From NCBI GenBank assembly GCA_900315455.1, contig OMZE01000002.1:124001-188000 (forward strand): a stretch of DNA of 64,000 nucleotides. The letters are read 5' to 3'. Positions 42,267-50,883 of the stretch are shown here, one piece after another. A program made the translations under genes and the position numbers. The stretch comes from an uncultured Prevotellaceae bacterium. Lineage in GTDB: Bacteria > Bacteroidota > Bacteroidia > Bacteroidales > Bacteroidaceae. Position 1 is the stretch's first letter. Every line of letters starts with the position of its first letter. The notes under the pieces were generated by a model. That model was given only the letters and a program-made list of their open reading frames with translations. It had not been told where the DNA came from and searched no databases.

Positions 42267-42317
42267 GAATACCTTTTCTGCAAAGATACGAAAAAATAAC
42301 GAGAAAACCCCAACAAA

Positions 42318-42644
42318 ATGAACACCCCCGACTCAATATCCATCGTCAACAGGTTCTTCGAGGCACTCCAGCGCCTCAAGGCCGACCGGCGCATCCGCGG
42401 GAAGAAGACCTTCACCGACCGCTACGGCATCAACCGGTGGAACCTCAACTCCTGCGAGAAGTCGCCCGAGCGCGACATCTTCCAGCCGGCATGGCTCACC
42501 TACCTCGCCCGCGACTACGGCGTGTCCCCCTCCTGGCTTCTCCTCGGCGAAGGTGACTTCTACCAGGAAGCCCCAACCGGCAAGACACCGTTGAAGAAGA
42601 CCCCCAAAACAGCATCGAAGAGCACCGGAAAGCCACCCGAGTAA
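42318..42644 (+). CDS. HTH regulator-like protein
   Basis: A 108-residue product with an HTH-type N-terminus and the segment DYGVSPSWLLLGEGDFYQEA, closely matching the end of the HTH domain of the prophage repressor (WLLTGEGDML). It ends in a Lys/Pro-rich tail. Likely a DNA-binding regulator, perhaps paralogous to the repressor's N-terminal domain. Confidence 0.65.
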   Translation: MNTPDSISIVNRFFEALQRLKADRRIRGKKTFTDRYGINRWNLNSCEKSPERDIFQPAWLTYLARDYGVSPSWLLLGEGDFYQEAPTGKTPLKKTPKTASKSTGKPPE

Positions 42645-42741
42645 ACCCCTCAACGAGAAACCAAATGGTGCACAATCCGTGCACATGGCGACATAGCGAA
42701 TTATAACCATTTAAATATCAGTCACTTACACCGCCGAATCC

Positions 42742-42791
42742 CACGTCTGGGGGGCGCGAGGTCGCTGGTTCGAGTCCAGTAATCCCGACAA
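42742..42791 (+). other. tRNA-Pro(GGG) 3' fragment: right attachment site of the prophage
   Basis: The anticodon arm (42742-42758, loop CTGGGGG, one mismatch), variable AGGTC, T-arm GCTGG-TTCGAGT-CCAGT (42764-42780) and acceptor AATCCCG with discriminator A (42781-42788) are present. The D-arm and 5' acceptor CGGGATT are missing. This is the duplicated 3' end left by integration into a tRNA-Pro gene; the intact copy should be beyond the left edge. TGCACA-type repeats on both sides (42672-42690 and 42848-42866) could be integrase arm sites. Confidence 0.75.
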
Positions 42792-42800
42792 ATGCAAGAG

Positions 42801-42835
42801 TCAAGTGTCTGATTTTCAGGCACTTGATTTTTTTT
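42801..42835 (+). terminator. tRNA terminator
   Basis: Inverted repeat TCAAGTG-T-CTGA (42801-42812) with TCAG-G-CACTTGA (42816-42827), then eight T. It follows the tRNA fragment and is likely the native tRNA-Pro terminator. A decayed second copy is at 46423-46456. Confidence 0.8.
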
Positions 42836-43073
42836 GACACCGTTTTTGCACAACATTTGCACAACCGAGGGCTTTTTGGCATTGTAAATTGGTGTTCAGA
42901 AGTGTTAACTAACAGTGCCTTACACCTACGAAAGATTTTGAACGTTTTCTTCCCGTTTTTTGGAAAAGCCGATGTTAACCTCACCTGTCAACACAAAGCA
43001 TCATCAGCGAAAGGCTTTCTTTTTTCATGTTGTTCAGCATCATCAGAGAAATCTTTGTGTTCTGTTGACTATC

Positions 43074-44135
43074 TCATTCTATCTCATGCAAGATGGCAGA
43101 CAGGTCGACCGGCTCTCCGAGTTGGGCATATAGATTGTCATATTCTTCCTTGCTGATTTTCTTGTCATCCTTGGTCATGGAACTTGCTGCCAATTCGCCG
43201 TCCATGTCGTATTCATCTATAGAGCAGATGTTGAAGACGGCTCTGCTGTTTTTTATCAGTGTAAGGTCTGACATCATGCATCCAGTACCACAACCTCCTT
43301 GCGCTCCAACTCCATGTTCGAAGAAGTAGATCTCTGTTGCATTGAAAGAGGCGGCGAGCAGCGTGGGCTTTCCGTCGGCAATCGAGAATACCGCATTGTA
43401 GAAATGCTCCTTATCTCTGACGTACACCTCGGGCTTACCGTCGCGGTCAATATCCAACAGGCCATAGGCATCGAAAGAAGTCTCATCCTCTTCAGTACCA
43501 GCCTTTTTCGCAACAAGTCTCTTCATCTCCTGAAGATACTTGTTGATATCAAAATCCTTATGATACTTCCCGTCATCCACATAGGCTCGCATATTCATGA
43601 GGATGTCGTAATTGTCGTCTTTCTCAAAGAAAATGTTGGCGACTCGCCATTGACCGTTCTCCATCCGCATCAGCCAGCGAATGGGAATGCCTTCGAGGGT
43701 GACGGCATCCTTGACAAGAAACCTCACCTCAGCCATACCATTTGGCTGAAACTTGACCTGAATATCGTTCGCACTGACTGTCCCTTCGTAGCAGTCGTAG
43801 GTCCATGGGTCCAATGGTCCCTCTTCACCAAAGTCAAAGAAACCGCCACACTCACACTCTCGGTCGATGGCTGCTACTTCTTGGCGTATCTGCCACCATT
43901 CTTTGCTGCCGAAACGCTCATCGACGGAGGGCTTATTTTCGTCATAGTGATCCTTCAGATCATTCCAGTAGTCATAGATGGCATTCACTTGCTTGACAAC
44001 GGCCGCCACGTTGTTTTGCGAACCAGACACCTCACTCTCCTTGGTTGATGCGGCATCCGAAGGAGTACTCATGGTTTTGCTGCCACAGGATATCGTTGCC
44101 GCAAAGGCAATGATCAGAAATACAATCTTCTTCAT
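43074..44135 (-). CDS. Lipoprotein with DxDxDG and Cys-rich GGCGTGCM motifs
   Basis: A 353-residue protein. Signal peptide and lipobox at the start (MKKIVFLIIAFAATISCG), followed by Ser/Thr linker. The central part has a calcium-type loop (DIDRDGKPEVYV), and near the end the motif GGCGTGCM followed by SDLTLIKNS. The same sequence plan occurs in the gene at 50884-51981. It is exported and anchored to a membrane; its function is unknown. The island is bounded by the tRNA 3'-end repeats. Confidence 0.7.
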   Translation of the reverse strand: MKKIVFLIIAFAATISCGSKTMSTPSDAASTKESEVSGSQNNVAAVVKQVNAIYDYWNDLKDHYDENKPSVDERFGSKEWWQIRQEVAAIDRECECGGFFDFGEEGPLDPWTYDCYEGTVSANDIQVKFQPNGMAEVRFLVKDAVTLEGIPIRWLMRMENGQWRVANIFFEKDDNYDILMNMRAYVDDGKYHKDFDINKYLQEMKRLVAKKAGTEEDETSFDAYGLLDIDRDGKPEVYVRDKEHFYNAVFSIADGKPTLLAASFNATEIYFFEHGVGAQGGCGTGCMMSDLTLIKNSRAVFNICSIDEYDMDGELAASSMTKDDKKISKEEYDNLYAQLGEPVDLSAILHEIE

Positions 44136-44155
44136 AATAAGTTTAATTGATTTTT

Positions 44156-44770
44156 TCAGTCTTCCGTCAGATCGCTGTATGACATTTGCTCACGTTCCGT
44201 CTCGATAAGTTTGCCGTCTTTCCATTTGTAACGGACGATTTCCACATCGTCATCGAGGCGCCAAATGCTCACAATGCACTTGTTTCCTGCATCGATTTTA
44301 GGACTGTAGATCTCACAGTCGTTATTCATTGGCTCAAATTGATGGACCTTGTCATTCCAAAGCCAGACATCGTAAGTGAAGTTGCCGAATCCGTTCATCG
44401 GTCCTGTACATACCTGGAGGTCGGGAATACCATCAAAGTTCCAGTCATCCTCGAGGATTTCACCGATGCTCCCTTTGCTCCAATTCGCGGTATCCAAAGG
44501 TAGTGACTGACTATACAGTTTCTGCGTATGACCTTTTGCATCGGTCAGATAGACGATGATTGTATCCCATCTTACTTCGTCATCTTCTTCGATGGTCTTT
44601 ACTTCCGTTCGGAAAGAATACTCTGATCGCTGTGGTACATAGTCATCGTCTGTCTCAGCAACCGTTTCGTCATTCACTTTTGCCGTGTCAGCAACTGTCA
44701 CTTTCCCTTCAGGCTTATTGGCGCATGCAATGGCGAATAATGCCAACAATAAATACACAATCTCTTTCAT
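44156..44770 (-). CDS. Lipoprotein of the XAC2610-like type
   Basis: A 204-residue lipoprotein: signal peptide MKEIVYLLLALFAIACANKP with lipobox AIAC. A segment reading EDDWNFDGIPDLQVCTGPM and YDVWLWND fits the XAC2610-related family (Asp-rich repeat followed by Trp-containing strand). It sits 20 bp downstream in the sense that it precedes the 353-residue gene on the same strand, so the two may form an operon. Function unknown. Confidence 0.65.
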   Translation of the reverse strand: MKEIVYLLLALFAIACANKPEGKVTVADTAKVNDETVAETDDDYVPQRSEYSFRTEVKTIEEDDEVRWDTIIVYLTDAKGHTQKLYSQSLPLDTANWSKGSIGEILEDDWNFDGIPDLQVCTGPMNGFGNFTYDVWLWNDKVHQFEPMNNDCEIYSPKIDAGNKCIVSIWRLDDDVEIVRYKWKDGKLIETEREQMSYSDLTED

Positions 44771-44888
44771 CTGGATTCCTTTATTTTGTTTTTTTTATCT
44801 TTTATCAATATCGGCTTTTCCATGGCGCAAGTCATCTTCTTCTGGCATCCGGATTGCTCCAGATATGGTGAGATGGCAAAAAGGCTAC

Positions 44889-45449
44889 TCAGTAGCCAAG
44901 GAATTCTTTGAGACCTTTGGCCTTTTCAAGGTCAGACCTGCTCACGTAGAAGGGACCAGGGGGTACCAAATCAAGATATTTGTCCAAAAACTCCTCCCAT
45001 GGCAACTTGAAATATGCGGGAGGAATGAAAAACGTCCTCGACGCACCTGCCGATCGGTTACCTGCCTGGACGAAAGCCGAATAGCCTCCTAATTGATGCT
45101 TTTGAAACCGATAGATTTCCAAATACCAATCTCTACTGTATTTACATGAGGATGACACGTCGAAGGTTTCTGTCACGGGATTCTCGTCCTCTATCCAGTC
45201 ATGATGTTGTTCTATAAAGGTCTCAATGAACTCCTCACCATCGCAGTTTAACACATTGCGCTCTATCTCGCCATCATTCCACTTGAAATAAGTGACAAAT
45301 TGATACTCCCCATCTACTTGTTCGATGGCGTATGACCAATTTTTCCGGAGCATCTCTTTTTTAGCCCAGGGGTAGAGTTCTTTCATTTGCTCGAAAGCCT
45401 TGTCGATATAGGCATTCACGTCATAACCATATGGAAACTTTTTGTTCAT
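44889..45449 (-). CDS. Hypothetical protein, possible immunity-type
   Basis: A 186-residue soluble acidic protein beginning MNKKFPYGYDVNAYIDKAF at 45449 (a TTG-type longer start exists). Trp/Tyr-rich (WAKKEMLRKNWSYAIEQ) with no signal. It has a Cys and ends LKEFLGY. Located between the lipoprotein genes and the divergent secreted gene; no family recognised. Confidence 0.55.
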   Translation of the reverse strand: MNKKFPYGYDVNAYIDKAFEQMKELYPWAKKEMLRKNWSYAIEQVDGEYQFVTYFKWNDGEIERNVLNCDGEEFIETFIEQHHDWIEDENPVTETFDVSSSCKYSRDWYLEIYRFQKHQLGGYSAFVQAGNRSAGASRTFFIPPAYFKLPWEEFLDKYLDLVPPGPFYVSRSDLEKAKGLKEFLGY

Positions 45450-45668
45450 AGCATTTTGCTTAATAGTCACACTTCAATGTGCAAATATAGATAAAAAAAA
45501 CGATATAATCAGTCTGTTGAGATAAAGTATTATTTTTGATGACCTAACAAATGATAAAACTTGAGAATAATAGCGAAAAAGAATGAGAAAAACATCCACC
45601 TTTTTGCGATTCTTTTCACTGAAAAATGCTATATTTGCAAAATAGTTGAACAAAAATCTGAAAACATC

Positions 45669-46247
45669 ATGAGAGTATTATTGACAGTATTCATTTGGCT
45701 CAGCGCAATGTGCTCTGCACAGGCACAGACCAAGGCACAGATTCTGCAGTCCATCACGGATGCTTACGCACAGGCACAGGAAAGTGCCGCCAATGATGGT
45801 AAAGGAGGAAACCAACGCAAATGCCTCGACATCACTCTCCACGATGAAGGTGGCTACGCTGGACGCAATCTTACCGACGTGATTCACATCTACTACTATG
45901 AGGACCATACCTCGGCTGAGGATGGTGCGCTGCAGGTCAACAACAAACCTTACTTCATCTTGCGTGAGTTTTCATACGAAGGATACAGCTTGCGCCAGGA
46001 ATTCCTTTTTGAGAGAAACACCTCCGATGAGTTGCGCGAGGATCCGCTGATCTATGCCTTCAACCGAGAAGTGCGAGAAGGTAAGGTTGATGAAAAACGA
46101 TACTACTGGGAAAACGAGAAACTCGTCCAATGCGACCTCAGCACCCCTGGCGAATTGGTGGAGGATGAATACATGAAAGAAACCGCTGCTCAATACTACA
46201 AAGTGTTCGAAAATGCTTTCATGGATGTCTCCAGCAGATTCTATTAA
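45669..46247 (+). CDS. Secreted protein of unknown function
   Basis: A 192-residue protein starting at 45669, with a Sec signal peptide (MRVLLTVFIWLSAMCSAQAQ, cleavage after AQA). The mature part is beta-rich and acidic (YYEDHTSAEDGALQVNNKPY). A promoter-like TATATTTG lies at 45630-45637. A 14-bp palindrome at 46252-46265 follows the stop. Periplasmic or secreted; unknown role. Confidence 0.62.
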   Translation: MRVLLTVFIWLSAMCSAQAQTKAQILQSITDAYAQAQESAANDGKGGNQRKCLDITLHDEGGYAGRNLTDVIHIYYYEDHTSAEDGALQVNNKPYFILREFSYEGYSLRQEFLFERNTSDELREDPLIYAFNREVREGKVDEKRYYWENEKLVQCDLSTPGELVEDEYMKETAAQYYKVFENAFMDVSSRFY

Positions 46248-46251
46248 CACA

Positions 46252-46265
46252 ACTTGCGCAAGTTT
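46252..46265. terminator. Weak terminator-like palindrome
   Basis: AACTTGCGCAAGTT followed by TTAAAAAA. It is a perfect palindrome just after the secreted-protein gene. Confidence 0.45.
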
Positions 46266-46401
46266 TAAAAAATCAACAAGAACAGCCTGCTTTTGGGTCA
46301 ACTTGAAGAAGGAAAGAACCTGTTTTTGAGATTGTTTAATTGTGTTTCAAGCAGTTTCAGAAATCCTTAGTAAAAGGCGATAACTTAACCCATCTGTTCA
46401 G

Positions 46402-46457
46402 TTATCCCGAAAAATGCAAGGGTCAAGTGTCTGTTTTTCAAGCACTTCTTTTTTTTG
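46402..46457 (+). repeat. Decayed second copy of the tRNA 3' end and terminator
   Basis: TATCCCGAAAAATGCAAGGG... then a terminator hairpin (46423-46456, T-run at the end) matches 42781-42835 with a few changes. The T-arm is shortened. It marks the right boundary of the 3.6-kb cargo segment, an older attachment site. Confidence 0.7.
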
Positions 46458-46644
46458 TTGCGGCGTGACTATGTATATTGCTTTTCGATAGGGTCTTTCC
46501 AGAACCCCAACGCCGGCAATATGACTTGGACGTGGCGCTTTATCTTGTCCTTTCATCCTTCCCTTGTGCAGGGATGAGATGCTGTCCCGCAACGAGATAT
46601 TCGACCCGGGCTGTGTGAGTGGCGGTGTGCTACCAGCCATGCAC
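46458..46644. other. Intergenic stretch, no gene seen
   Basis: About 190 bp downstream of the att copy. I see only short spurious frames here. Confidence 0.5.
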
Positions 46645-49134
46645 TCAATCCTTCCTGGCGTTGAGTGTCTTTCTGTTAATGACCTGCTTCACCTGATTAG
46701 CAATCTCGTCGTATGAAAGATTGCTGTCGGGAACGATGGGCGTCAGGAACTCAACCTCAATCTTGTGTGGTGAGACGAAATGCCTGGAGCGTGGCAATGC
46801 CTCGAAAGCCCCTCTGATACACACAGGCAAGATGGGGACCTGCAGTTCGCGGCTGAGGATGGCAAAGGTCTTCTTGAAATCGGTCAGTCTTCCGGTGCGT
46901 GTACGTGATCCTTCAGGGAAGATAATCACATTCTTGCCTCGCTTGAGCACCTCGGCCAGTTTGAGGATGGAGTCGCGGAGATTGCCCCGCTCCATGATGA
47001 TAATGTTGTTGTGGCGTGCATAATACTGAAGGAAAGCCCCCCGCACGTGTTCTTCAGTGGCATAGAAGTAACTGTCTTTGAGTATTTTCATGGGAAGTCC
47101 GATAGAGACGAGTGCACCGTCGAGATAACTCTGATGGTTAGGGGCAATAATTATCGGACCTTTGGCCGGAATGTTTTCAGTACCTTTGAACGAAAGACGG
47201 TTGTAGACTTTGAACAGCAGGCGAGATGATTTCATAAGCAGCGGCATGCCGAGGTTGCCTTGAGGTAGCACCAAGCCAGAAGAGTCGGCGTTCAGGAACT
47301 CATGCCAGTCCTCTATCTTCACCTCCATGCGCGTCTTGCTATAGGCCACGTGTTCTGCCAATGCCTGGATATTCTTGAAGCCCGGTATATCGGCAGCATT
47401 GATGTTGGTGCCAAAGGTCTGCTCGATAAAGCCCTGAAGTGCTACCATGTCCAGCGAGTCGAAGGCCAGGTCGGTCTCGATGTGGTCGGTGGGGTGTATC
47501 TGTATCTGCTTCTCTTCCTCGATATATGTCTTTAAGATGTGGTATTCTTCAAAGGACGGCTCCTCTGCTTCCTCTACAGGTTTCTCCTGCCAGTCGGCCG
47601 ATGTGCCTGCCGCAATGATGTCCTTAAGTTTGTAGCGCTGCAGTTTCTCCAGGCGGGTACGAGGCAGTTCGCCACGATATACAAACAGGCTCATGAGTTT
47701 CTTGTAGTTGGTCACCGTGAGGTTATAAGGTTCCAGTACCTCGCGCTTCAGCGTCTCTTCCACCTCTTCGTCCGTCAGGTTCCTGGCCCATTCCTCTTGT
47801 GGCACGATGATGGCTCGCAGCATGTCACCATCCTGCACGACGGCAGTTTCCTTTACTCGCTCTGTGTATTTCTCCAGTTTGTATTCTATCTCACTGGGCT
47901 GCACATTCTTGCCATTGGAGAGCACGATAATCTCCTTGCTACGGCCAGTGAGATAGAGACGTCCGTGGTCGTCGAAGTGACCGAGGTCGCCCGTGTGCAG
48001 GAAGCCGTCCTTGTCGATGACACTTGCCGTCTCATGAGGACGGTTATAGTAACCCTGCATGACGTTGGGCCCCTTGGCGCAGACTTCACCGTTCTGAATC
48101 TTGCACTCCATGGCTGGGAGCGGCTTGCCCACGCAGTTGGGAACCAAGTCGCCGGGTCGGGTGAAGGCTATCATGGGAGCAGCCTCAGTCATGCCGTATC
48201 CTTCGAGCAGTTCCAAGCCCAGAGTCTGCAATCCCAGTGCTATCTCGCGCTCAAGGGCAGCGCCTCCGCTGACCAGATACTTGATGCGTCCGCCCATCTT
48301 CTTGCGTACGGCCTTGAAGATGAAACGCGAGAAGGCCACGCTGTTCATACGTGCACACAGACTGAAAAGTCCGCGTGTAAGGGCACTGGCATCAATTTTC
48401 TTCTTGATACCTCCATAGAGCGTCTGCCATAGCCGCGGTACACCAATCATGATGGCAATCCTGCCTCTCTGCATGGTGTCCATGATGTCGGGACCTGACA
48501 TCGACGGGCAGATGGCCACACCACCACCCACATAGAATGGCATCACGACTGTTCCCACCAACGGAAGCACATGATGCAGGGGCAACAGGATGAGCGTGCG
48601 ACGTTCGGGTGTGAAAATCGGCACTTCCTCTGAAACGGCATGGATATTGACCAATATATTCTGAAACGATAGCATCACTCCCTTAGGCGCCCCCGTTGTC
48701 CCCGAAGTATAGATGATGAGGGCCGTATCCTCCTCCTTGTATGCAATCTCTGCTTTGGTGCCGTCTGTTTCTGCCGTTTCATAGTCGTCTATCAGGTGAA
48801 TGTCCACCGGTTTGCCCGTCTCCATGACAGCCGCCTTCATCACCTCCATCTTCTCGCGTGAAGTCCATACACACACGGGATTGCAGTCGTTGATGATATA
48901 AGCCACGTCGCTCACCGTAGAAGAAGCATCCACCGGAACAGCGATGCCATGGTTAGCCCATGCCGAGTAGAAAGCGTAGATCCATCCTTCGCGGTTTTCC
49001 GAGAAAATGAGCATTCTTTCTCCTGCTTTCACCGTTGACTTCCGGCTGTATAGCGCGATGCGCTGAAGGAGTTCGGTGTAAGTGATGTTACGCTCGCCAG
49101 AGATAATGGCAATACCAGTAGATTCTTTAATCAT
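46645..49134 (-). CDS. AMP-ligase/ACP/acyltransferase fusion (Aas-like)
   Basis: An 829-residue multidomain enzyme. Residues 1-500: AMP-binding ligase with YTSGTTGAPKG (motif A3, about 145), EGYGMTEAAP and GDLGHFDDHGRLYLTGR. Residues about 535-605: an acyl-carrier domain with phosphopantetheine Ser in FDSLDMV. Residues about 625-829: PlsC-type acyltransferase with NHQSYLD (HX4D) and FPEGSRTRTG. It probably activates a fatty acid, loads it on the fused carrier and transfers it to lysophospholipid or another acceptor. Cytosolic, membrane-associated. It is a host gene beyond the island boundary. Confidence 0.88.
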   Translation of the reverse strand: MIKESTGIAIISGERNITYTELLQRIALYSRKSTVKAGERMLIFSENREGWIYAFYSAWANHGIAVPVDASSTVSDVAYIINDCNPVCVWTSREKMEVMKAAVMETGKPVDIHLIDDYETAETDGTKAEIAYKEEDTALIIYTSGTTGAPKGVMLSFQNILVNIHAVSEEVPIFTPERRTLILLPLHHVLPLVGTVVMPFYVGGGVAICPSMSGPDIMDTMQRGRIAIMIGVPRLWQTLYGGIKKKIDASALTRGLFSLCARMNSVAFSRFIFKAVRKKMGGRIKYLVSGGAALEREIALGLQTLGLELLEGYGMTEAAPMIAFTRPGDLVPNCVGKPLPAMECKIQNGEVCAKGPNVMQGYYNRPHETASVIDKDGFLHTGDLGHFDDHGRLYLTGRSKEIIVLSNGKNVQPSEIEYKLEKYTERVKETAVVQDGDMLRAIIVPQEEWARNLTDEEVEETLKREVLEPYNLTVTNYKKLMSLFVYRGELPRTRLEKLQRYKLKDIIAAGTSADWQEKPVEEAEEPSFEEYHILKTYIEEEKQIQIHPTDHIETDLAFDSLDMVALQGFIEQTFGTNINAADIPGFKNIQALAEHVAYSKTRMEVKIEDWHEFLNADSSGLVLPQGNLGMPLLMKSSRLLFKVYNRLSFKGTENIPAKGPIIIAPNHQSYLDGALVSIGLPMKILKDSYFYATEEHVRGAFLQYYARHNNIIIMERGNLRDSILKLAEVLKRGKNVIIFPEGSRTRTGRLTDFKKTFAILSRELQVPILPVCIRGAFEALPRSRHFVSPHKIEVEFLTPIVPDSNLSYDEIANQVKQVINRKTLNARKD

Positions 49135-49376
49135 TATCGTCGTATTATGTGTTAATCTTGAAAAATGCCTGCGTATGGAAGCAGACCATTCGTGTCGACC
49201 GGTTTTCCAAGCACTTGAAATGTAGCCGCAATATGAACAGTCTTCACCTCATAATTGGCTGTGTTTGGCAGTATATTTGTTGGTGTTGTAACCTTTGTGT
49301 GGTTATCTTATGCAAAAATACTCTTTTTCATGAATATAATGTGGAATATTTTTGTATATTTGCAGAATCATGCGCA

Positions 49377-49769
49377 ATGAACAATAAATTTAATACAATG
49401 ACAGAAGTCAAATCAAAGAAACCTTTGCTGGAAGCCATACAGAATGGCGAGCAAATCATCAAGGTTACCGCCCCAAAATTTCTACTGGCATGTCTGGTCG
49501 CAGAAGAGTGTGATAATGACAAGTCGAATATCAAGAAATTTCTAGACTCCATTTTGGGCTCGAGAAATTGGGTCTATACGCAAGACAGGCCCTCACTCAG
49601 GGTGAGTTTGGTCAACGAGAAGGGTAAGGTCTGGTGGATGTTCATCGATCTTTCGATGTGTTCAACCGCCCTTGGCATCATCGACATCCTGAACGACACC
49701 TATGCCAAAATCAAGGTAGAGAAGGATGAAAGAGGCAATCTGACAGGCTATGTCGAGATTCTTGTTTAG
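49377..49769 (+). CDS. Hypothetical small protein
   Basis: A 130-residue protein starting at 49377 (MNNKFNTMTEVK; second ATG at 49398). TATATTTG at 49355-49362 just upstream gives a short leader. Soluble with mixed alpha/beta sequence (LLACLVAEECDNDKSNIKKF). Function unknown. Confidence 0.58.
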   Translation: MNNKFNTMTEVKSKKPLLEAIQNGEQIIKVTAPKFLLACLVAEECDNDKSNIKKFLDSILGSRNWVYTQDRPSLRVSLVNEKGKVWWMFIDLSMCSTALGIIDILNDTYAKIKVEKDERGNLTGYVEILV

Positions 49770-49800
49770 TTGTCGCAAATGTTTTTTCACGCGAATGGGA

Positions 49801-50814
49801 ATGAAGAAGCAAAGCAAGAATACAAAAGTCGCAATTCTCGTCATCATGCTGCTGGCACTGAACAGCCTCACTACCGTGGGGCAAGACCGCAGGCTCCCCG
49901 AAGTGAAGACTCGTCATATCAGTGAGATACGCCTGAGTGACCCTGCCATCCTTGCCGACTCCGCGTCGCAGACCTATTACATGACCGGTACGGGCGGCCT
50001 GCTTTATTCGAGCAAGGACCTGGAGCACTGGACAGGTCCATTCATCGTGGCGAAGACCGACTCTGCGTCGTGGATGGGGCCATCTCCGATGATTTGGGCG
50101 GCAGAGTTGCATCGATATAATGGCAAATACTACTATTTCGCCACATTTACCAACCGTGAAGTGAAAATAGGTGTGGTTCGCGGCAATGTCATCGAGCGGC
50201 GAGCCTGCCATGTGTTAGTGAGCGACAAGCCCGAGGGGCCCTACGTCCCGATGGCAGACAAGACCTACCTGCCCGCCGACCGCCCTACCCTAGACGGTAC
50301 GTTCTGGGTGGATAAAGACGGGAAGCCCTATATGGTTTTCTGTGGTGAATGGCTCAGCAACTGGAACGGCACCATGGAGAAGATACGGCTGAAAGACGAC
50401 CTGAGCGGAAGCATCGGCCAGCCCAAGGTGCTGTTTCGTGCCCACGACAGTCCATGGAGCCGGGAAGAAGAAGACGGCGTGGTGAAGCCCAACAAAGTGA
50501 CCGACGGTCCGTTCCTTTTCCGCACGGCGACAGGGCGGTTGGGCATGATTTGGACCAGTTGGGTATACAGCACCTATACACAGGGAGTGGCCTATTCGGA
50601 GTCGGGCACCCTCGACGGCCCCTGGATTCAGGAGAAGGACCCCATCACCCCACCCGACTTCGGCCACGGCATGCTGTTCAAAACGCTCGATGGCAGGTGG
50701 ATGATGTCTGTGCACAGCCACAAGAGCGTAGACGGCCATTACATCCGTATCCCCCATCTGTTCGAAATCGACCTCAGCGGAGACAAACTTGTGGTGGGCA
50801 AAATGGTGCTGTGA
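49801..50814 (+). CDS. GH43-family glycoside hydrolase-like secreted enzyme
   Basis: A 337-residue protein. Signal peptide MKKQSKNTKVAILVIMLLAL (cleavage near TVGQD). Five-bladed propeller features: RLSDPAILADSASQTYYM (catalytic Asp near the N-terminus), TLDGTFWVDKDGKPYMVF, and VTDGPFLFRTATGRLGM, where the general-acid position usually reads EGP/EAP but here is DGP. Substrates of the family are arabinoxylans or pectic sugars; this member could be a variant subfamily. It acts in the periplasm or outside. The ATG at 49801 is used. Confidence 0.78.
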   Translation: MKKQSKNTKVAILVIMLLALNSLTTVGQDRRLPEVKTRHISEIRLSDPAILADSASQTYYMTGTGGLLYSSKDLEHWTGPFIVAKTDSASWMGPSPMIWAAELHRYNGKYYYFATFTNREVKIGVVRGNVIERRACHVLVSDKPEGPYVPMADKTYLPADRPTLDGTFWVDKDGKPYMVFCGEWLSNWNGTMEKIRLKDDLSGSIGQPKVLFRAHDSPWSREEEDGVVKPNKVTDGPFLFRTATGRLGMIWTSWVYSTYTQGVAYSESGTLDGPWIQEKDPITPPDFGHGMLFKTLDGRWMMSVHSHKSVDGHYIRIPHLFEIDLSGDKLVVGKMVL

Positions 50815-50883
50815 GTGATACCGATACCGACCATTTTTATTTTATAAGGTACACTAGAGTCTATTATTCTTTGCTCAATTCCA

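Noticed and set aside
42718..42984. Frame with TGLEPATSRPP
   Set aside because: It is translation of the tRNA-Pro fragment region; the shadow of a tRNA, not a gene.
46398..46640. 80-residue minus frame between the att copy and the ligase gene
   Set aside because: It covers the terminator and has no domain or start context; I regard it as non-coding.
49150..49230. Third att-like stretch (TTGAAAAATGC ... CCAAGCACTT)
   Set aside because: Only short words match the tRNA-end repeats and there is no acceptor sequence; likely chance.
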